From positions 18,334 through 82,333 of the forward strand of contig CALULA010000009.1 in assembly GCA_944321365.1 (NCBI GenBank): a DNA stretch of 64,000 nt, read 5' to 3'. The position numbers and the translations under genes are program-made. The notes beneath the pieces were generated by a model, which was given only the letters and a program-made list of their open reading frames with translations, was not told the DNA's origin and searched no databases. Below, one piece after another: positions 48,900 to 58,288 of this stretch; the stretch's first letter is position 1; every line of letters begins with the position of its first letter. The DNA comes from an uncultured Paraprevotella sp. Its GTDB lineage: Bacteria > Bacteroidota > Bacteroidia > Bacteroidales > Bacteroidaceae.

Positions 48900-51083
48900 T
48901 CAATTAGCCATTTCGGAAATGAACTTAATCCGCACCAGACGAATCTCCTCTTCCGTATAATCACTTCCCAGCTCTTCCATTGCCACGTCCAGACTGTCTG
49001 TTTCCGACTCCCTGAAATACTCATAAATGTCTTCCAGATGATCTTCGTCCATCACATCATTAAGGAAATAATCTATGTTCAGTTTCGTTCCCGAATAGAC
49101 AATAGCGTCTATCTCATCCAGAAGTTCACTGAAATCTATACCTTTGGCTGAGGCGATGTCGTCCAACGCCACCTTCCGATCTATGCTCTGAATGATGCTC
49201 ACTTTCAGCTTGGATTTGTTGGCCACCGTGCGCACTCTCAAATCCTCTGGGCGTTCTATTTCATTCTCTTCACAATGTTTCCGTATCAATTCACAAAACT
49301 CCTTTCCATAACGTTTAGCTTTCCCGGCACCGACTCCGGGAATGTTCTGCAATTCTTCTATGCTAATGGGATAAACCGTAGCCATAGCTTCTAAAGACGG
49401 ATCCTGAAAAATAACATAAGGCGGCACATTCAGCTGTTTGGACATGTGCCTCCGCAGTTCCTTGAGCAAGTTAAACAAGACTCCGTCAACCGCATTTACC
49501 CCATACCCCGAACGAGGAATCACATTTTCTTCTTCCTCATCAAACTCATTGTCTTCCGTAATCAGGAAAGCCTCCGGCTTCTTCATAAACTGCCGTCCCT
49601 TGGCCGTCAGCTTCAGTATTCCGTAATCCTCTATCTCCTTCTCCAGATATCCGGCAATCAACGCCTGCCGGACTACGGCATTCCAGAATTTCTCATCATG
49701 ATCATCTCCACATCCGAAACATTCCATATCTGCATGCTTATGGGCAACCACTTCGTCAGTCTCCCGACCCGTCAGCAAATCGATGACATAATCAGCCTTG
49801 AAATGTTCCTTCACGGCTTGCACTACGCGCAACAAGTCTCGCAACTGTTCCGTAGCATCCACTTTAGCTTTCGGATGCAGGCAATTATCGCAGTTTCCAC
49901 AATTGTCTTCCTGATATTCCTCGCCAAAATAATGCAACAGGAACTTACGGCGACAGACCGAAGATTCTGCATAAGCCGCCGTTTCTGAAAGCAGCTGCCG
50001 ACCGATATCCTGCTCGGCCACAGGTTTACCCTCCATAAACTTTTCCAGTTTCTGAAGGTCCTTGTAAGTATAATAAGTAATGCACAATCCTTCACCGCCA
50101 TCCCGTCCGGCCCGACCGGTTTCCTGATAATAGCCCTCCAGACTCTTTGGAATGTCATAATGAATCACGAACCGTACATCCGGCTTGTCTATCCCCATGC
50201 CGAAAGCTATAGTAGCCACAATCACATCAATACGCTCCATGATAAAATCATCCTGCGTCTGCGAACGTGTAACGGAATCCATTCCTGCGTGATAAGGACG
50301 GGCATTGATGTCATTGGCCCGCAGAATCTCGGCCAACTCTTCCACCTTCTTCCGGCTCAGACAATAAATAATACCGCTTTTGCCGGGATGTTGCTTGATG
50401 AACCTGATGATGTCTTTATCGACATTCTTGGTCTTATTGCGAATCTCATAATATAGATTAGGACGATTGAACGAGCTTTTGAACTCTTTCACATTCGTCA
50501 TGCCCAGATTCTTTTTTATATCTCCACGCACCTTATCGGTAGCTGTAGCCGTCAAAGCTATCACCGGCGCCGGGCCGATCTGATTGATGATAGGACGTAT
50601 CTTACGGTATTCCGGACGGAAATCATGCCCCCATTCCGAAATACAATGGGCTTCATCAATAGCATAGAACGAGATTCTGACATTCTTGAGGAAGTCCACA
50701 TTATCTTCTTTAGTCAAAGACTCCGGAGCAACATAAAGTAATTTTGTTTTCCCTTCAAGGATATCATGCTTCACCTGGTCCACCGCACTTTTGGTCAAAG
50801 ATGAATTGATGAAATGAGCGACACCGTCATCCCCGCAAATCGACCTCATGGCATCCACCTGATTCTTCATCAAAGCTATAAGAGGAGAGATCACAATGGC
50901 CGTACCTTCCATCAAAAGTGAAGGCAACTGGTAGCATAACGATTTCCCTCCGCCCGTAGGCATTAATACAAATGTGTCGTTACCAGCCAACACATTACGT
51001 ATAATGGCCTCCTGATCTCCTTTAAAGGCGTCAAAGCCAAAATACTTCTTGAGCGGTTTTGTCAGATTTAGCATCACATCCAT
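48900..51083 (-). CDS. recQ: ATP-dependent DNA helicase RecQ
   Basis: RecQ unwinds DNA 3' to 5' in recombination and fork repair. The 727-residue protein has the Walker A motif PTGGGKS (42-48), DEAH in AIDEAHCISEWGHDFRPEY, helicase motif VI in QETGRAGRDG and the RecQ zinc cluster (CRRKFLLHYFG then CGNCDNC). A winged-helix domain and an HRDC domain (VLFNLLKELRRHMSKQLNVPPYVIF) follow. It is longer than E. coli RecQ because of a C-terminal region of about 120 residues. It lies 148 bp after clpX with its own promoter. Confidence 0.95.
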   Translation of the reverse strand: MDVMLNLTKPLKKYFGFDAFKGDQEAIIRNVLAGNDTFVLMPTGGGKSLCYQLPSLLMEGTAIVISPLIALMKNQVDAMRSICGDDGVAHFINSSLTKSAVDQVKHDILEGKTKLLYVAPESLTKEDNVDFLKNVRISFYAIDEAHCISEWGHDFRPEYRKIRPIINQIGPAPVIALTATATDKVRGDIKKNLGMTNVKEFKSSFNRPNLYYEIRNKTKNVDKDIIRFIKQHPGKSGIIYCLSRKKVEELAEILRANDINARPYHAGMDSVTRSQTQDDFIMERIDVIVATIAFGMGIDKPDVRFVIHYDIPKSLEGYYQETGRAGRDGGEGLCITYYTYKDLQKLEKFMEGKPVAEQDIGRQLLSETAAYAESSVCRRKFLLHYFGEEYQEDNCGNCDNCLHPKAKVDATEQLRDLLRVVQAVKEHFKADYVIDLLTGRETDEVVAHKHADMECFGCGDDHDEKFWNAVVRQALIAGYLEKEIEDYGILKLTAKGRQFMKKPEAFLITEDNEFDEEEENVIPRSGYGVNAVDGVLFNLLKELRRHMSKQLNVPPYVIFQDPSLEAMATVYPISIEELQNIPGVGAGKAKRYGKEFCELIRKHCEENEIERPEDLRVRTVANKSKLKVSIIQSIDRKVALDDIASAKGIDFSELLDEIDAIVYSGTKLNIDYFLNDVMDEDHLEDIYEYFRESETDSLDVAMEELGSDYTEEEIRLVRIKFISEMAN

Positions 51084-51106
51084 ATCAAATAGTTTCCCAA
51101 TAAAAT

Positions 51107-51139
51107 CAAATCTAAGTTAACGACATTGTTCCTAACAAA
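51107..51139 (-). promoter_or_regulatory. promoter of recQ
   Basis: TTTG (51139-51136) and TAGATTTG (51114-51107) on the minus strand are 21 bp apart, close to the consensus, 24 bp ahead of the recQ ATG. Confidence 0.65.
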
Positions 51140-51231
51140 GTTATAAACAAAAACCTTATATTTGCAAATTATTCGGAAACTATTTTCTGGAAATATTCAT
51201 TTCTTAACCCAATCTACAACCGCTTCCCGGC

Positions 51232-52464
51232 TCAATCAGCTTTCATCTCGGACAGATTTGCTTTTTCCAACTGCGTTTTAGCATAATCAAGGGTTACCTT
51301 GAACGTCTTTACTTTTTTGGAAGGCACCTCATACATGGCATCCATCATAACAGTTTCCATTATGGAACGCAAACCGCGGGCACCCAACTTGTACTCCACT
51401 GCCTTGTCCACGATGTACTCCAAAACATCTTCATCGAAAGAAAGCTTGATACCGTCCATCTCAAACAGTTTAATCTGCTGCTTCACGATAGAGTTCTTCG
51501 GTTCTGTCAGAATATTACGCAGAGCCGTCCGGTCAAGAGGATTCAGATAAGTCAAGACCGGCAACCGTCCTATAATCTCCGGAATCAGGCCGAAAGACTT
51601 CAAGTCTTGCGGAAGGATGTACTTCATCAGGTTTGACTTGTCAATGTGCTGCATATTCTGCACGGAGTTATATCCCACAACATGAGTATTCATACGCTGA
51701 GCGATTTTTTTCTCTATGCCGTCAAAAGCTCCGCCACAAATGAAAAGAATATTTCTGGTGTCCACATGAATATAATCCTGATCGGGATGTTTACGCCCAC
51801 CCTTTGGAGGGACATTCACCACCGACCCTTCCAGCAACTTCAACAGGCCTTGCTGTACACCTTCTCCACTCACATCTCGCGTGATAGACGGATTGTCGCT
51901 TTTACGGGCGATTTTATCTATCTCATCAATGAAGACAATCCCTCGCTGGGCAGCCTCGACATTGTAGTCTGCGACTTGTAAAAGACGTGAAAGAATGCTT
52001 TCCACATCCTCGCCGACATAACCAGCCTCCGTAAACACCGTGGCATCTACTATCGTAAAAGGCACATGCAACAATTTAGCGATCGTACGGGCCAGCAAAG
52101 TCTTACCCGTACCCGTACTGCCCACCATGATTATATTTGATTTCTCAATTTCCACGCCATCGTCTGTTGTCTGCTGCGCCAGGCGTTTATAATGATTATA
52201 AACCGAGACAGCCAGATAACGTTTGGCATCATCCTGCCCGATGACGTATTCATCCAGATAGGCCTTGATGTCCTTGGGCTTAGGTAGATCAGAAAGCTTA
52301 AAGCCTAAATCATCGTTTTTTTTCTCCGACGGAAGGGCATCCATTACGATCCGGTAAGCCTGCTGGGCACAATCGCTGCAGATGAAACCGTTCATACCGG
52401 TAATCATCAACGGCACCTCACGCTCACTTCGCCCACAAAAGGAACACACTTTCTTCGCGCTCAT
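51232..52464 (-). CDS. clpX: ATP-dependent Clp protease ATPase subunit ClpX
   Basis: ClpX unfolds tagged proteins and feeds them into ClpP. The 410-residue protein has the N-terminal zinc-binding domain with Cys7, Cys10, Cys29 and Cys32, the Walker A GSTGTGKT and Walker [14 protein letters not shown], and the [14 protein letters not shown] pore region. It overlaps clpP by four bases (ATGA at 52461-52464), so the two are translated in a coupled way. A small insertion, [20 protein letters not shown], is the usual ClpX loop. Confidence 0.96.
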   Translation of the reverse strand: MSAKKVCSFCGRSEREVPLMITGMNGFICSDCAQQAYRIVMDALPSEKKNDDLGFKLSDLPKPKDIKAYLDEYVIGQDDAKRYLAVSVYNHYKRLAQQTTDDGVEIEKSNIIMVGSTGTGKTLLARTIAKLLHVPFTIVDATVFTEAGYVGEDVESILSRLLQVADYNVEAAQRGIVFIDEIDKIARKSDNPSITRDVSGEGVQQGLLKLLEGSVVNVPPKGGRKHPDQDYIHVDTRNILFICGGAFDGIEKKIAQRMNTHVVGYNSVQNMQHIDKSNLMKYILPQDLKSFGLIPEIIGRLPVLTYLNPLDRTALRNILTEPKNSIVKQQIKLFEMDGIKLSFDEDVLEYIVDKAVEYKLGARGLRSIMETVMMDAMYEVPSKKVKTFKVTLDYAKTQLEKANLSEMKAD

Positions 52465-53126
52465 GACTTACGGATTAAGACATCATCTATCATTCCATAC
52501 TCCTTGGCCTCCTGAGCCGTCATCCAATAATCACGGTCTGAATCAGCCCATACCTTTTCATAATCTGTATGTGAATGGTTGGCTATGATCGTATAGAGCT
52601 CTTTCTTGAGTTTCTGTATCTCACGTGCCGTAATCTCAATATCCGATGCCTGTCCCTGCGCTCCGCCCATGGGCTGGTGAATCATCACACGGCTATGCGT
52701 CAATGCAGAGCGTTTGCCTTCTGCTCCCGCCACAAGCAGCACTGCGGCCATGGACGCTGCCATCCCCGTACAGATTGTAGCAACAGGGCTGCTGATAAAC
52801 TGCATCGTGTCATAAATGCCCAATCCCGCATAGACTGATCCGCCCGGCGAGTTAATATAAATAGAGATATCCTTCCCCTGATCTACAGAATCCAGATAAA
52901 GCAACTGCGCCTGTAAGGTATTGGCTGTATAGTCATCTATCTGCGTACCCAAAAAGATAATACGATCCATCATCAAACGGGAAAAGACATCCATCTGAGT
53001 AACATTCAACTGGCGTTCTTCCAAAATATAAGGATTGAGATATTGGTTTTGTGCGCTGACGACATCATCCAGCACTCTTCCACTCATTCCCAAATGCTTC
53101 ACTGCATAGTTTCTAAAATCATTCAT
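52461..53126 (-). CDS. clpP: ATP-dependent Clp protease proteolytic subunit
   Basis: ClpP forms the double-heptamer proteolytic chamber. The 221-residue protein has the serine protease triad Ser125 (GMAASMA), His150 (MIHQPMGG) and probably Asp199. The N-terminal extension of about 25 residues is longer than the mature E. coli enzyme and may be processed. The tig-clpP-clpX order is typical. A -7 box lies 58 bp upstream, so it can be transcribed without tig. Confidence 0.96.
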   Translation of the reverse strand: MNDFRNYAVKHLGMSGRVLDDVVSAQNQYLNPYILEERQLNVTQMDVFSRLMMDRIIFLGTQIDDYTANTLQAQLLYLDSVDQGKDISIYINSPGGSVYAGLGIYDTMQFISSPVATICTGMAASMAAVLLVAGAEGKRSALTHSRVMIHQPMGGAQGQASDIEITAREIQKLKKELYTIIANHSHTDYEKVWADSDRDYWMTAQEAKEYGMIDDVLIRKS

Positions 53127-53184
53127 AAGTCATATCTTTATACGAAAGAAAGAAACTCCAAGACTCTCTTCCGCCATTGTCGAG

Positions 53185-53192
53185 CAAATGTA
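53185..53192 (-). promoter_or_regulatory. -7 box of clpPX
   Basis: TACATTTG on the minus strand matches TAnnTTTG, 58 bp ahead of clpP; no clear -33 box. Confidence 0.45.
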
Positions 53193-53261
53193 CGAAGATT
53201 CGTCCTGAGGTTTCCTTCCTTTATATTTATTTCACAGAATCAACCTGTGTCTGCCCGATTT

Positions 53262-54617
53262 TTAAGCAAACATTTTGTTAAAGTCTTCTACACTGACAGC
53301 CTTGTGATTCAACTTCACCACCTTCTTCAGTTCAGCAGAAAGCTTGTTTTCCACGCTGCGATTCAACAAAGACTCTACCTGTTCCTGCTTTTTCAGCATC
53401 TCATTGGCATAGTTGTTCAAGACTTCTTCAGGAACATTAATCATGCCGTACTGAGCAAACTGGATTTTGGTGAGATTCTTGGCCGTATTCAGCATATCTT
53501 CTTTCTCTACCTTTATATCATATTTCTTCACCAGCTGCTCCTTGATCAGATGCCAGGTCAGTTCGTCAAGACTCTTCTCGTAATTCTCCTCCACAAACTC
53601 TTCGCCCTTATTGGCATTGCTTACCCGCATATAACGTTTCAAGAAAGCATCAGGATATTCCAGCTTACCCACCTTGTCCGTCAGATAGGTACGCATATCA
53701 AGGATGAACTTATAATCACTGTCCGCAACAAACTGCTCAGACAGAATTTCCTTAATTTTATTACGGAACTCTTCTTCTGTCTTCACCGTCCCCTTGGGGA
53801 AGACCTGATCGAACAAATCTTCATTCAGCTCAGCTTCCTTAAAGCGTGTGATTTCCTGCACCTGGAAGCTGAAGTCAGAAGTCATTGCAGGTGCATCCTC
53901 TTTCTTTATTTTCAGCAACGATGCGATTTCCACGTCACTGCCTGCATAAGCCTTATGAGGATTGAACACCAAGACATCATTCACCTTACATGCATTAAAG
54001 ACAGCTTTCTGCTCATCGTCTTTCATATATTCAGGCAGCAGCACGGCATTTTCAATCTGGATGCCTCCCTCTTTCGTATTGCCATTCTCATCCAATTCGG
54101 CCAACAGTCCCTTCACCATGTCTTTCGGCTCATAAGCATCCACATGGTCATAACTACCGGCACGCTGAGCATACATCTTCACTTGCCCGTCAATCATTTT
54201 GTCATCCACTTGGATGTCATAATAATCAACCGTATCGTTTTCACCCACTTCCACTTTGAATTCCGGTGCCAAAGCAACGTCGAAAGCAAATGAAAATTCT
54301 TCCATCGTATCAAAATCAATGTTCTGCTGACGGTCAACACTCGGAAGGGGTTCACCAAGAACGTTCAACTGCTTCTCCTTGATGTAGCTGTATAATTTTT
54401 CACCCAGCAACTTGTTTACTTCTTCAGCTGTAATATCCTTGCCGAAACGTTTTTTGAGCAAGCTGGTCGGCACCTGGCCCGGACGGAAGCCGGGCAGACT
54501 GGCCTTTTTGCGAAAATTCTTCAGGGCAGCCTCTACACGGTCTGCGTAATCGGCTTTCTCCATCTTGATAGTGAGCACAGCACTCACCTTGTCAAGGTTT
54601 TCTAATGAAATATTCAT
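53262..54617 (-). CDS. tig: trigger factor
   Basis: Trigger factor meets nascent chains at the ribosome exit. The 451-residue protein carries the ribosome-binding signature near FRKKASLPGFRPGQVPTSLLKKRFG in the N-terminal domain. The middle FKBP-like domain is divergent, and prolyl isomerase activity may be lost in this lineage, an inference. The helical C-terminal arms follow. It lies upstream of clpPX with its own promoter. Confidence 0.93.
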   Translation of the reverse strand: MNISLENLDKVSAVLTIKMEKADYADRVEAALKNFRKKASLPGFRPGQVPTSLLKKRFGKDITAEEVNKLLGEKLYSYIKEKQLNVLGEPLPSVDRQQNIDFDTMEEFSFAFDVALAPEFKVEVGENDTVDYYDIQVDDKMIDGQVKMYAQRAGSYDHVDAYEPKDMVKGLLAELDENGNTKEGGIQIENAVLLPEYMKDDEQKAVFNACKVNDVLVFNPHKAYAGSDVEIASLLKIKKEDAPAMTSDFSFQVQEITRFKEAELNEDLFDQVFPKGTVKTEEEFRNKIKEILSEQFVADSDYKFILDMRTYLTDKVGKLEYPDAFLKRYMRVSNANKGEEFVEENYEKSLDELTWHLIKEQLVKKYDIKVEKEDMLNTAKNLTKIQFAQYGMINVPEEVLNNYANEMLKKQEQVESLLNRSVENKLSAELKKVVKLNHKAVSVEDFNKMFA

Positions 54618-54685
54618 TTTGGAATCTAATTATTTTTATATATGATTACTATTACCTATTCACATCGCAGTATGTTACAGGCGTG

Positions 54686-54716
54686 CAAAGATAAGTTTTA
54701 TCTTTTAATTAATCAA
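54686..54716 (-). promoter_or_regulatory. promoter of tig
   Basis: TTG (54716-54714) and TATCTTTG (54693-54686) on the minus strand, 20 bp apart, fit the -33/-7 layout and lie 69 bp ahead of the tig ATG. The -33 box overlaps the end of lptB. Confidence 0.6.
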
Positions 54717-55522
54717 TTTCCCTGCGCACTTTTTTCTTTGTCTATCTTCTGAAAATCTTTCAGGCGCAACACGAAGCTGTTCGTCAGATACTTGGCACGC
54801 ACGACCTCATTTTCTGACAATTCCTGCGGAGAACCCTGGAAGAGAATCTGTCCTTCAAACAGCAGATAAGCGCGGTCTGTAATACACAATGTTTCCTCCA
54901 CGTTGTGATCAGTAATCAGTACACCGATATTTCGCTGTTTCAATTTCCATACAATATACTGGATATCCTCGACAGCTATAGGGTCTACTCCGGCAAACGG
55001 CTCGTCCAACATGATAAATTTCGGGTCGATAGCCAGACAACGGGCAATCTCCGTGCGCCGACGTTCACCTCCCGAAAGTCTGTCGCCCAAATTCTTACGC
55101 ACTTTCTGTAAAGTAAATTCCGAAATCAGGCTTTCCAATTTCTCTCTCTGATATTCTTTGGGTTTCCCTGTCATCTCCAGTACGGATGCGATATTGTCCT
55201 CCACCGTCATCTTACGGAACACCGAAGCTTCCTGCGCCAGATAGCCGATGCCATTCCTTGCCCGCTTATAAACAGGGTATTTGGTGATTTCCAAATCGCC
55301 GATAAAAATACGGCCCTTATCAGGTACTACCAGACCGGTTGTCATATAAAAGGATGTAGTCTTCCCCGCTCCGTTCGGACCGAGCAGCCCTACGATTTCG
55401 CCTTGTCGGACATTATACGACACGTCATTCACAACCGTACGCTTGCCATAAGTCTTCACCAATCCTTCCGCCCGAAGCACCAGTCCTGAGTTTTGCCCCT
55501 CCTGTGAAAGAGTTTCCTCCAT
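54713..55522 (-). CDS. lptB: LPS export ABC transporter ATPase LptB
   Basis: LptB powers extraction of LPS from the inner membrane by the LptBFG complex. The 269-residue protein has Walker A GPNGAGKTT, the ABC signature LSGGERRRTEIARCLA and Walker B FIMLDEPFAGVDP, the last with the AGVDP form typical of LptB. The C-terminal part is longer than E. coli LptB by about 20 residues. The gene is divergent from the mlaE-like gene and alone on its transcript; lptF/lptG are not in the window. Confidence 0.93.
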   Translation of the reverse strand: MEETLSQEGQNSGLVLRAEGLVKTYGKRTVVNDVSYNVRQGEIVGLLGPNGAGKTTSFYMTTGLVVPDKGRIFIGDLEITKYPVYKRARNGIGYLAQEASVFRKMTVEDNIASVLEMTGKPKEYQREKLESLISEFTLQKVRKNLGDRLSGGERRRTEIARCLAIDPKFIMLDEPFAGVDPIAVEDIQYIVWKLKQRNIGVLITDHNVEETLCITDRAYLLFEGQILFQGSPQELSENEVVRAKYLTNSFVLRLKDFQKIDKEKSAQGN

Positions 55523-55540
55523 AGATTACAAATTTGCGTA

Positions 55541-55548
55541 CAAAAATA
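55541..55548 (-). promoter_or_regulatory. -7 box of lptB
   Basis: TATTTTTG on the minus strand matches TAnnTTTG, 18 bp ahead of the lptB ATG, leaving a short leader. Confidence 0.5.
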
Positions 55549-55623
55549 CGAAAATTGTATTAAAAAAACAGCCTGCACTGCAAAAGTATTTCGAGCAGAC
55601 CTCTCTTTTTAGGGGATTTTCAT

Positions 55624-55631
55624 TAATTTTG
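55624..55631 (+). promoter_or_regulatory. -7 box of mlaEF-like operon
   Basis: TAATTTTG matches TAnnTTTG, 22 bp ahead of the ATG at 55654; no good TTTG at -33. Confidence 0.5.
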
Positions 55632-55653
55632 TGAGAAATAATCAATAACAAGT

Positions 55654-56400
55654 ATGTTACTCGACAAAAGTGTGGCTACTTTCGGCCGTTACCTGATGCT
55701 CATGGGGCGCACATTCTCCCGCCCCGAAAGAATGAGAATGTTCTTCAAACAATATATCAAGGAAATGAGTCAGCTGGGTGTGGATTCCATCGGCATCGTG
55801 CTGCTCATTTCTTTCTTTATCGGTGCCGTCATCTGTATTCAGATCAAGCTCAATATCCAAAGTCCGTGGATGCCGAAATTTGTCACGGGATACACTACCC
55901 GTGAAATCATGCTGCTGGAGTTCTCTTCATCCATCATGTGTCTGATTCTGGCCGGAAAGGTCGGCTCCAACATTGCCTCGGAAATAGGCACCATGCGTGT
56001 GACTCAACAAATCGATGCCCTTGAAGTCATGGGAGTAAACTCAGCTAATTACCTGATTCTGCCCAAGGTACTGGGCATGATGACCATGATGCCTTTTCTG
56101 GTCTGCTTCAGCATCTTTTCGGGTTTTGCCGGTGCCTATGCCACATCCGTCATCGGGCATGTCATTACCATTGAAGACCTCACATTGGGCCTCCAGCACG
56201 ATTTCAACGAATGGTATGTCTGGATGGGGTTCATCAAATCCATCTTCTTCGCGTTCGTCATCACCAGCGTGTCTGCTTTCTACGGTTACACCGTGGAGGG
56301 CGGTTCGGTAGAAGTGGGCAAAGCCAGCACCAATTCCGTGGTAAGCAGCAGCGTGCTCATCCTTTTTTCTGATGTATTACTGACTCAATTATTATCCTGA
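55654..56400 (+). CDS. MlaE-family lipid ABC transporter permease
   Basis: The inner-membrane permease of a phospholipid-trafficking MCE/Mla system. The 248-residue protein has the amphipathic N-terminal segment, then about five spans, with the family regions FIGAVICIQIKL, GKVGSNIASEIGTMRVTQQIDALEVMGVN and GGSVEVGKASTNSVVSSS near the C-terminus. It ends with a one-base overlap (TGATG, 56398-56402) with the ATPase gene. An MCE-domain substrate-binding gene usually follows in Bacteroidetes, but here the next gene is tpx on the other strand, so it must lie elsewhere. Confidence 0.93.
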   Translation: MLLDKSVATFGRYLMLMGRTFSRPERMRMFFKQYIKEMSQLGVDSIGIVLLISFFIGAVICIQIKLNIQSPWMPKFVTGYTTREIMLLEFSSSIMCLILAGKVGSNIASEIGTMRVTQQIDALEVMGVNSANYLILPKVLGMMTMMPFLVCFSIFSGFAGAYATSVIGHVITIEDLTLGLQHDFNEWYVWMGFIKSIFFAFVITSVSAFYGYTVEGGSVEVGKASTNSVVSSSVLILFSDVLLTQLLS

Positions 56401-57155
56401 TGATAGAAGTTAAATCTCTCTATAAGTCTTTTGAAGACAAAGAGGTGCTGAACAACATCAACAGCGTTTTTGAAAACGGCAAAACCAACCTGATCATCGG
56501 TCAGAGCGGTTCGGGAAAGACAGTCCTGCTGAAGTGCATCGTCGGACTGTTCCGTCCCACCAGCGGTGAAGTGCTCTACGACGGACGGGACCTCGTAACC
56601 ATGAACAAACAGGAGTGGAAGATGCTGCGCCGCGAAATGGGAATGATCTTCCAGAGTGCCGCCCTGTTCGACTCCATGACCGTATTGGAGAATGTCATGT
56701 TCCCACTCGATATGTTTTCTCAAGACAGTTATGCAGAACGTGTGAAACGTGCTCAATTCTGCCTCGACAGGGTAAACCTGCTCGAAGCGCAGCAAAAATA
56801 TCCCGACGAAATCAGCGGCGGTATGCAGAAACGTGTGGCTATCGCACGGGCCATTGCCCTGAATCCCAAATACCTGTTCTGCGACGAGCCGAACTCCGGG
56901 CTCGACCCTAAAACCTCATTGGTCATTGACGAACTGATTCACGACATCACAGTGGAGTTCAATATGACCACCATCATCAATACGCACGACATGAACTCCG
57001 TAATGGGAATCGGAGAGAACATCCTTTATATCTACGAAGGCCATAAGGAATGGCAAGGCAACAAAGACCAAATCATGAATTCCACCAACGAACGTCTGAA
57101 CAGTTTTATCTTCGCTTCAGACCTGTTCCGGAAGGTAAAGGAAGCAAACCAATAA
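56400..57155 (+). CDS. MlaF-family lipid ABC transporter ATPase
   Basis: The ATPase partner of the MlaE-like permease. The 251-residue protein has Walker A GQSGSGKTVLLKCI, the signature ISGGMQKRVAIARAIA and Walker B YLFCDEPNSGLDP, whose NSGLDP form is typical of MlaF. It starts at the permease stop, so the two are translationally coupled. Array D begins 29 bp after its stop and supplies the only hairpins that could end its transcript. Confidence 0.93.
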   Translation: MIEVKSLYKSFEDKEVLNNINSVFENGKTNLIIGQSGSGKTVLLKCIVGLFRPTSGEVLYDGRDLVTMNKQEWKMLRREMGMIFQSAALFDSMTVLENVMFPLDMFSQDSYAERVKRAQFCLDRVNLLEAQQKYPDEISGGMQKRVAIARAIALNPKYLFCDEPNSGLDPKTSLVIDELIHDITVEFNMTTIINTHDMNSVMGIGENILYIYEGHKEWQGNKDQIMNSTNERLNSFIFASDLFRKVKEANQ

Positions 57156-57183
57156 TCGCCACAGAGGACAAGACAAAACAAAA

Positions 57184-57245
57184 ATGCGCAAGAACACATC
57201 CGTTCTTGCGCACAACCGGATTCTTTTTTGCGCAAGAATCCGGTT
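57184..57245. repeat. 22-bp periodic TTGCGCAA array D with two hairpins
   Basis: ATGCGCAA at 57184, TTGCGCAC at 57206 and TTGCGCAA at 57228 are spaced exactly 22 bp. Units 1 and 2 form a perfect 11-bp hairpin, TGCGCAAGAAC (57185-57195) with GTTCTTGCGCA (57202-57212), 6-nt loop. Directly after it AACCGGATTCTT (57214-57225) pairs with AAGAATCCGGTT (57234-57245), 12 bp, enclosing unit 3. The array lies between convergent mlaF and tpx and could also act as terminator. Confidence 0.85.
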
Positions 57246-57324
57246 AAACATGTACATAAAGGAAACAGCCCGACGAGCCGGTCTGACCTTTTAGCTGAAA
57301 CCGCTCACCCAACAGGCTGAGAAC

Positions 57325-57342
57325 AGCCTTTCCACAAAGGCT
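57325..57342 (-). terminator. weak hairpin downstream of tpx
   Basis: AGCCTTT pairs with AAAGGCT around a 4-nt loop, 21 bp past the tpx stop. No T-run follows on the minus strand, so termination is uncertain. Confidence 0.3.
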
Positions 57343-57363
57343 AATAAAGCGATTCTCGCCGTA

Positions 57364-57873
57364 TCACTTCAATGCAGACAAAGCGGCATCATAGTCCGGT
57401 TCGTCCGTAATCTCACGGACCAACTGCGTATAGACAATCTTGCCTTCTTCATCAATGACAATAACCGCACGGGCTGTCAGTCCTGCCAACGGTCCGTCGG
57501 CCATCAGCAGTCCATAGTGTAAGGCAAAATCCGCGCTGCGGAAAAGCGACAGCGGCGTAACATGCGTTATCCCCTCTGTAGAACAAAAACGCCCCTGCGC
57601 AAAAGGCAGATCCATGGACACTGCCAGCACCTGCACATTCTCCATACCAGCAGCACGGACATTGAACTGACGTACGGAAGTAGCACAAACAGCCGTGTCC
57701 AGGCTGGGGAAAATATTCAGTACCACCTTCTTCCCGCGATAGGCAGAAAGAGTCACTTCACTCAAATCACCGGCCACCGCCGTAAAGTCGGGAGCCATAT
57801 CGCCCACGACAGGCATCTTACCGCCCGTACGCACGGCAACGCCCTGAAAATAAACCGTTTCAAACTGTCCCAT
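57364..57873 (-). CDS. tpx: thiol peroxidase (Tpx-type peroxiredoxin)
   Basis: Tpx reduces hydroperoxides with electrons from thioredoxin. The 169-residue protein has the peroxidatic Cys63 in the motif DTAVCATSVRQFN and the resolving Cys97 in AQGRFCSTEGI, the pair that defines atypical two-Cys Tpx. VGDMAPDFTAV is the usual N-terminal strand. It lies 25 bp after the small lipoprotein gene, so it may be transcribed with der. No export signal is visible, so it should be cytoplasmic. Confidence 0.95.
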   Translation of the reverse strand: MGQFETVYFQGVAVRTGGKMPVVGDMAPDFTAVAGDLSEVTLSAYRGKKVVLNIFPSLDTAVCATSVRQFNVRAAGMENVQVLAVSMDLPFAQGRFCSTEGITHVTPLSLFRSADFALHYGLLMADGPLAGLTARAVIVIDEEGKIVYTQLVREITDEPDYDAALSALK

Positions 57874-57898
57874 TTTATTCAGCTTTAAAATATAACAT

Positions 57899-58288
57899 TT
57901 ATTGCATTTTCCATTCCGTTCCGCACTTTATCATAGGAACGGAAATTTCCTCGCGCGTGCTGTCACCGAACATCACTTCCAGAAAGACATTGCCCACATC
58001 GCCGGAAACGGTGTCACGCAACACCTTCACGCTCGTCAGCCCGCCCCGCAGCTCACGTTCGCGGGCCGCATACTGCGACACGAGATCGATCATTTGGCTG
58101 CGATAGGCGTCCGTCATGCTGTCACTGTAAGCAATACCCTGCACATAATCTTCGTATTTTCCGTCAATCAGGCAGTGATAATAATGCTCTGCCGCACGGC
58201 TCACCTCGCTGCTTTTTTCCTTTCCACAAGCAAACGCCAAGCCACACAGCAAGAGTATAAGCCCATATCTGAACCCTGTTTTCATCAT
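57899..58288 (-). CDS. DUF4878-like lipoprotein
   Basis: The 129-residue protein has a lipoprotein signal with a lipobox ending at Cys21 (LAFAC-GKEK). The mature part, helix then cystatin/NTF2-like sheet ([17 protein letters not shown] ... [28 protein letters not shown]), fits DUF4878, a small NTF2-like family of secreted proteins with unknown function. Its ATG overlaps the der stop by four bases (58285-58288), so it is translated with der, although the function seems unrelated. Confidence 0.8.
   Translation of the reverse strand: MMKTGFRYGLILLLCGLAFACGKEKSSEVSRAAEHYYHCLIDGKYEDYVQGIAYSDSMTDAYRSQMIDLVSQYAARERELRGGLTSVKVLRDTVSGDVGNVFLEVMFGDSTREEISVPMIKCGTEWKMQ

Noticed and set aside
51156..51165. 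TATATTTG on the plus strand between recQ and clpX
   Set aside because: A perfect -7-like box, but no plus-strand gene lies downstream; both neighbours are on the minus strand.
53043..54293. Plus-strand open frame of 416 codons opposite tig
   Set aside because: Antisense to trigger factor, with an implausible composition dominated by Ile, His, Phe and Leu.
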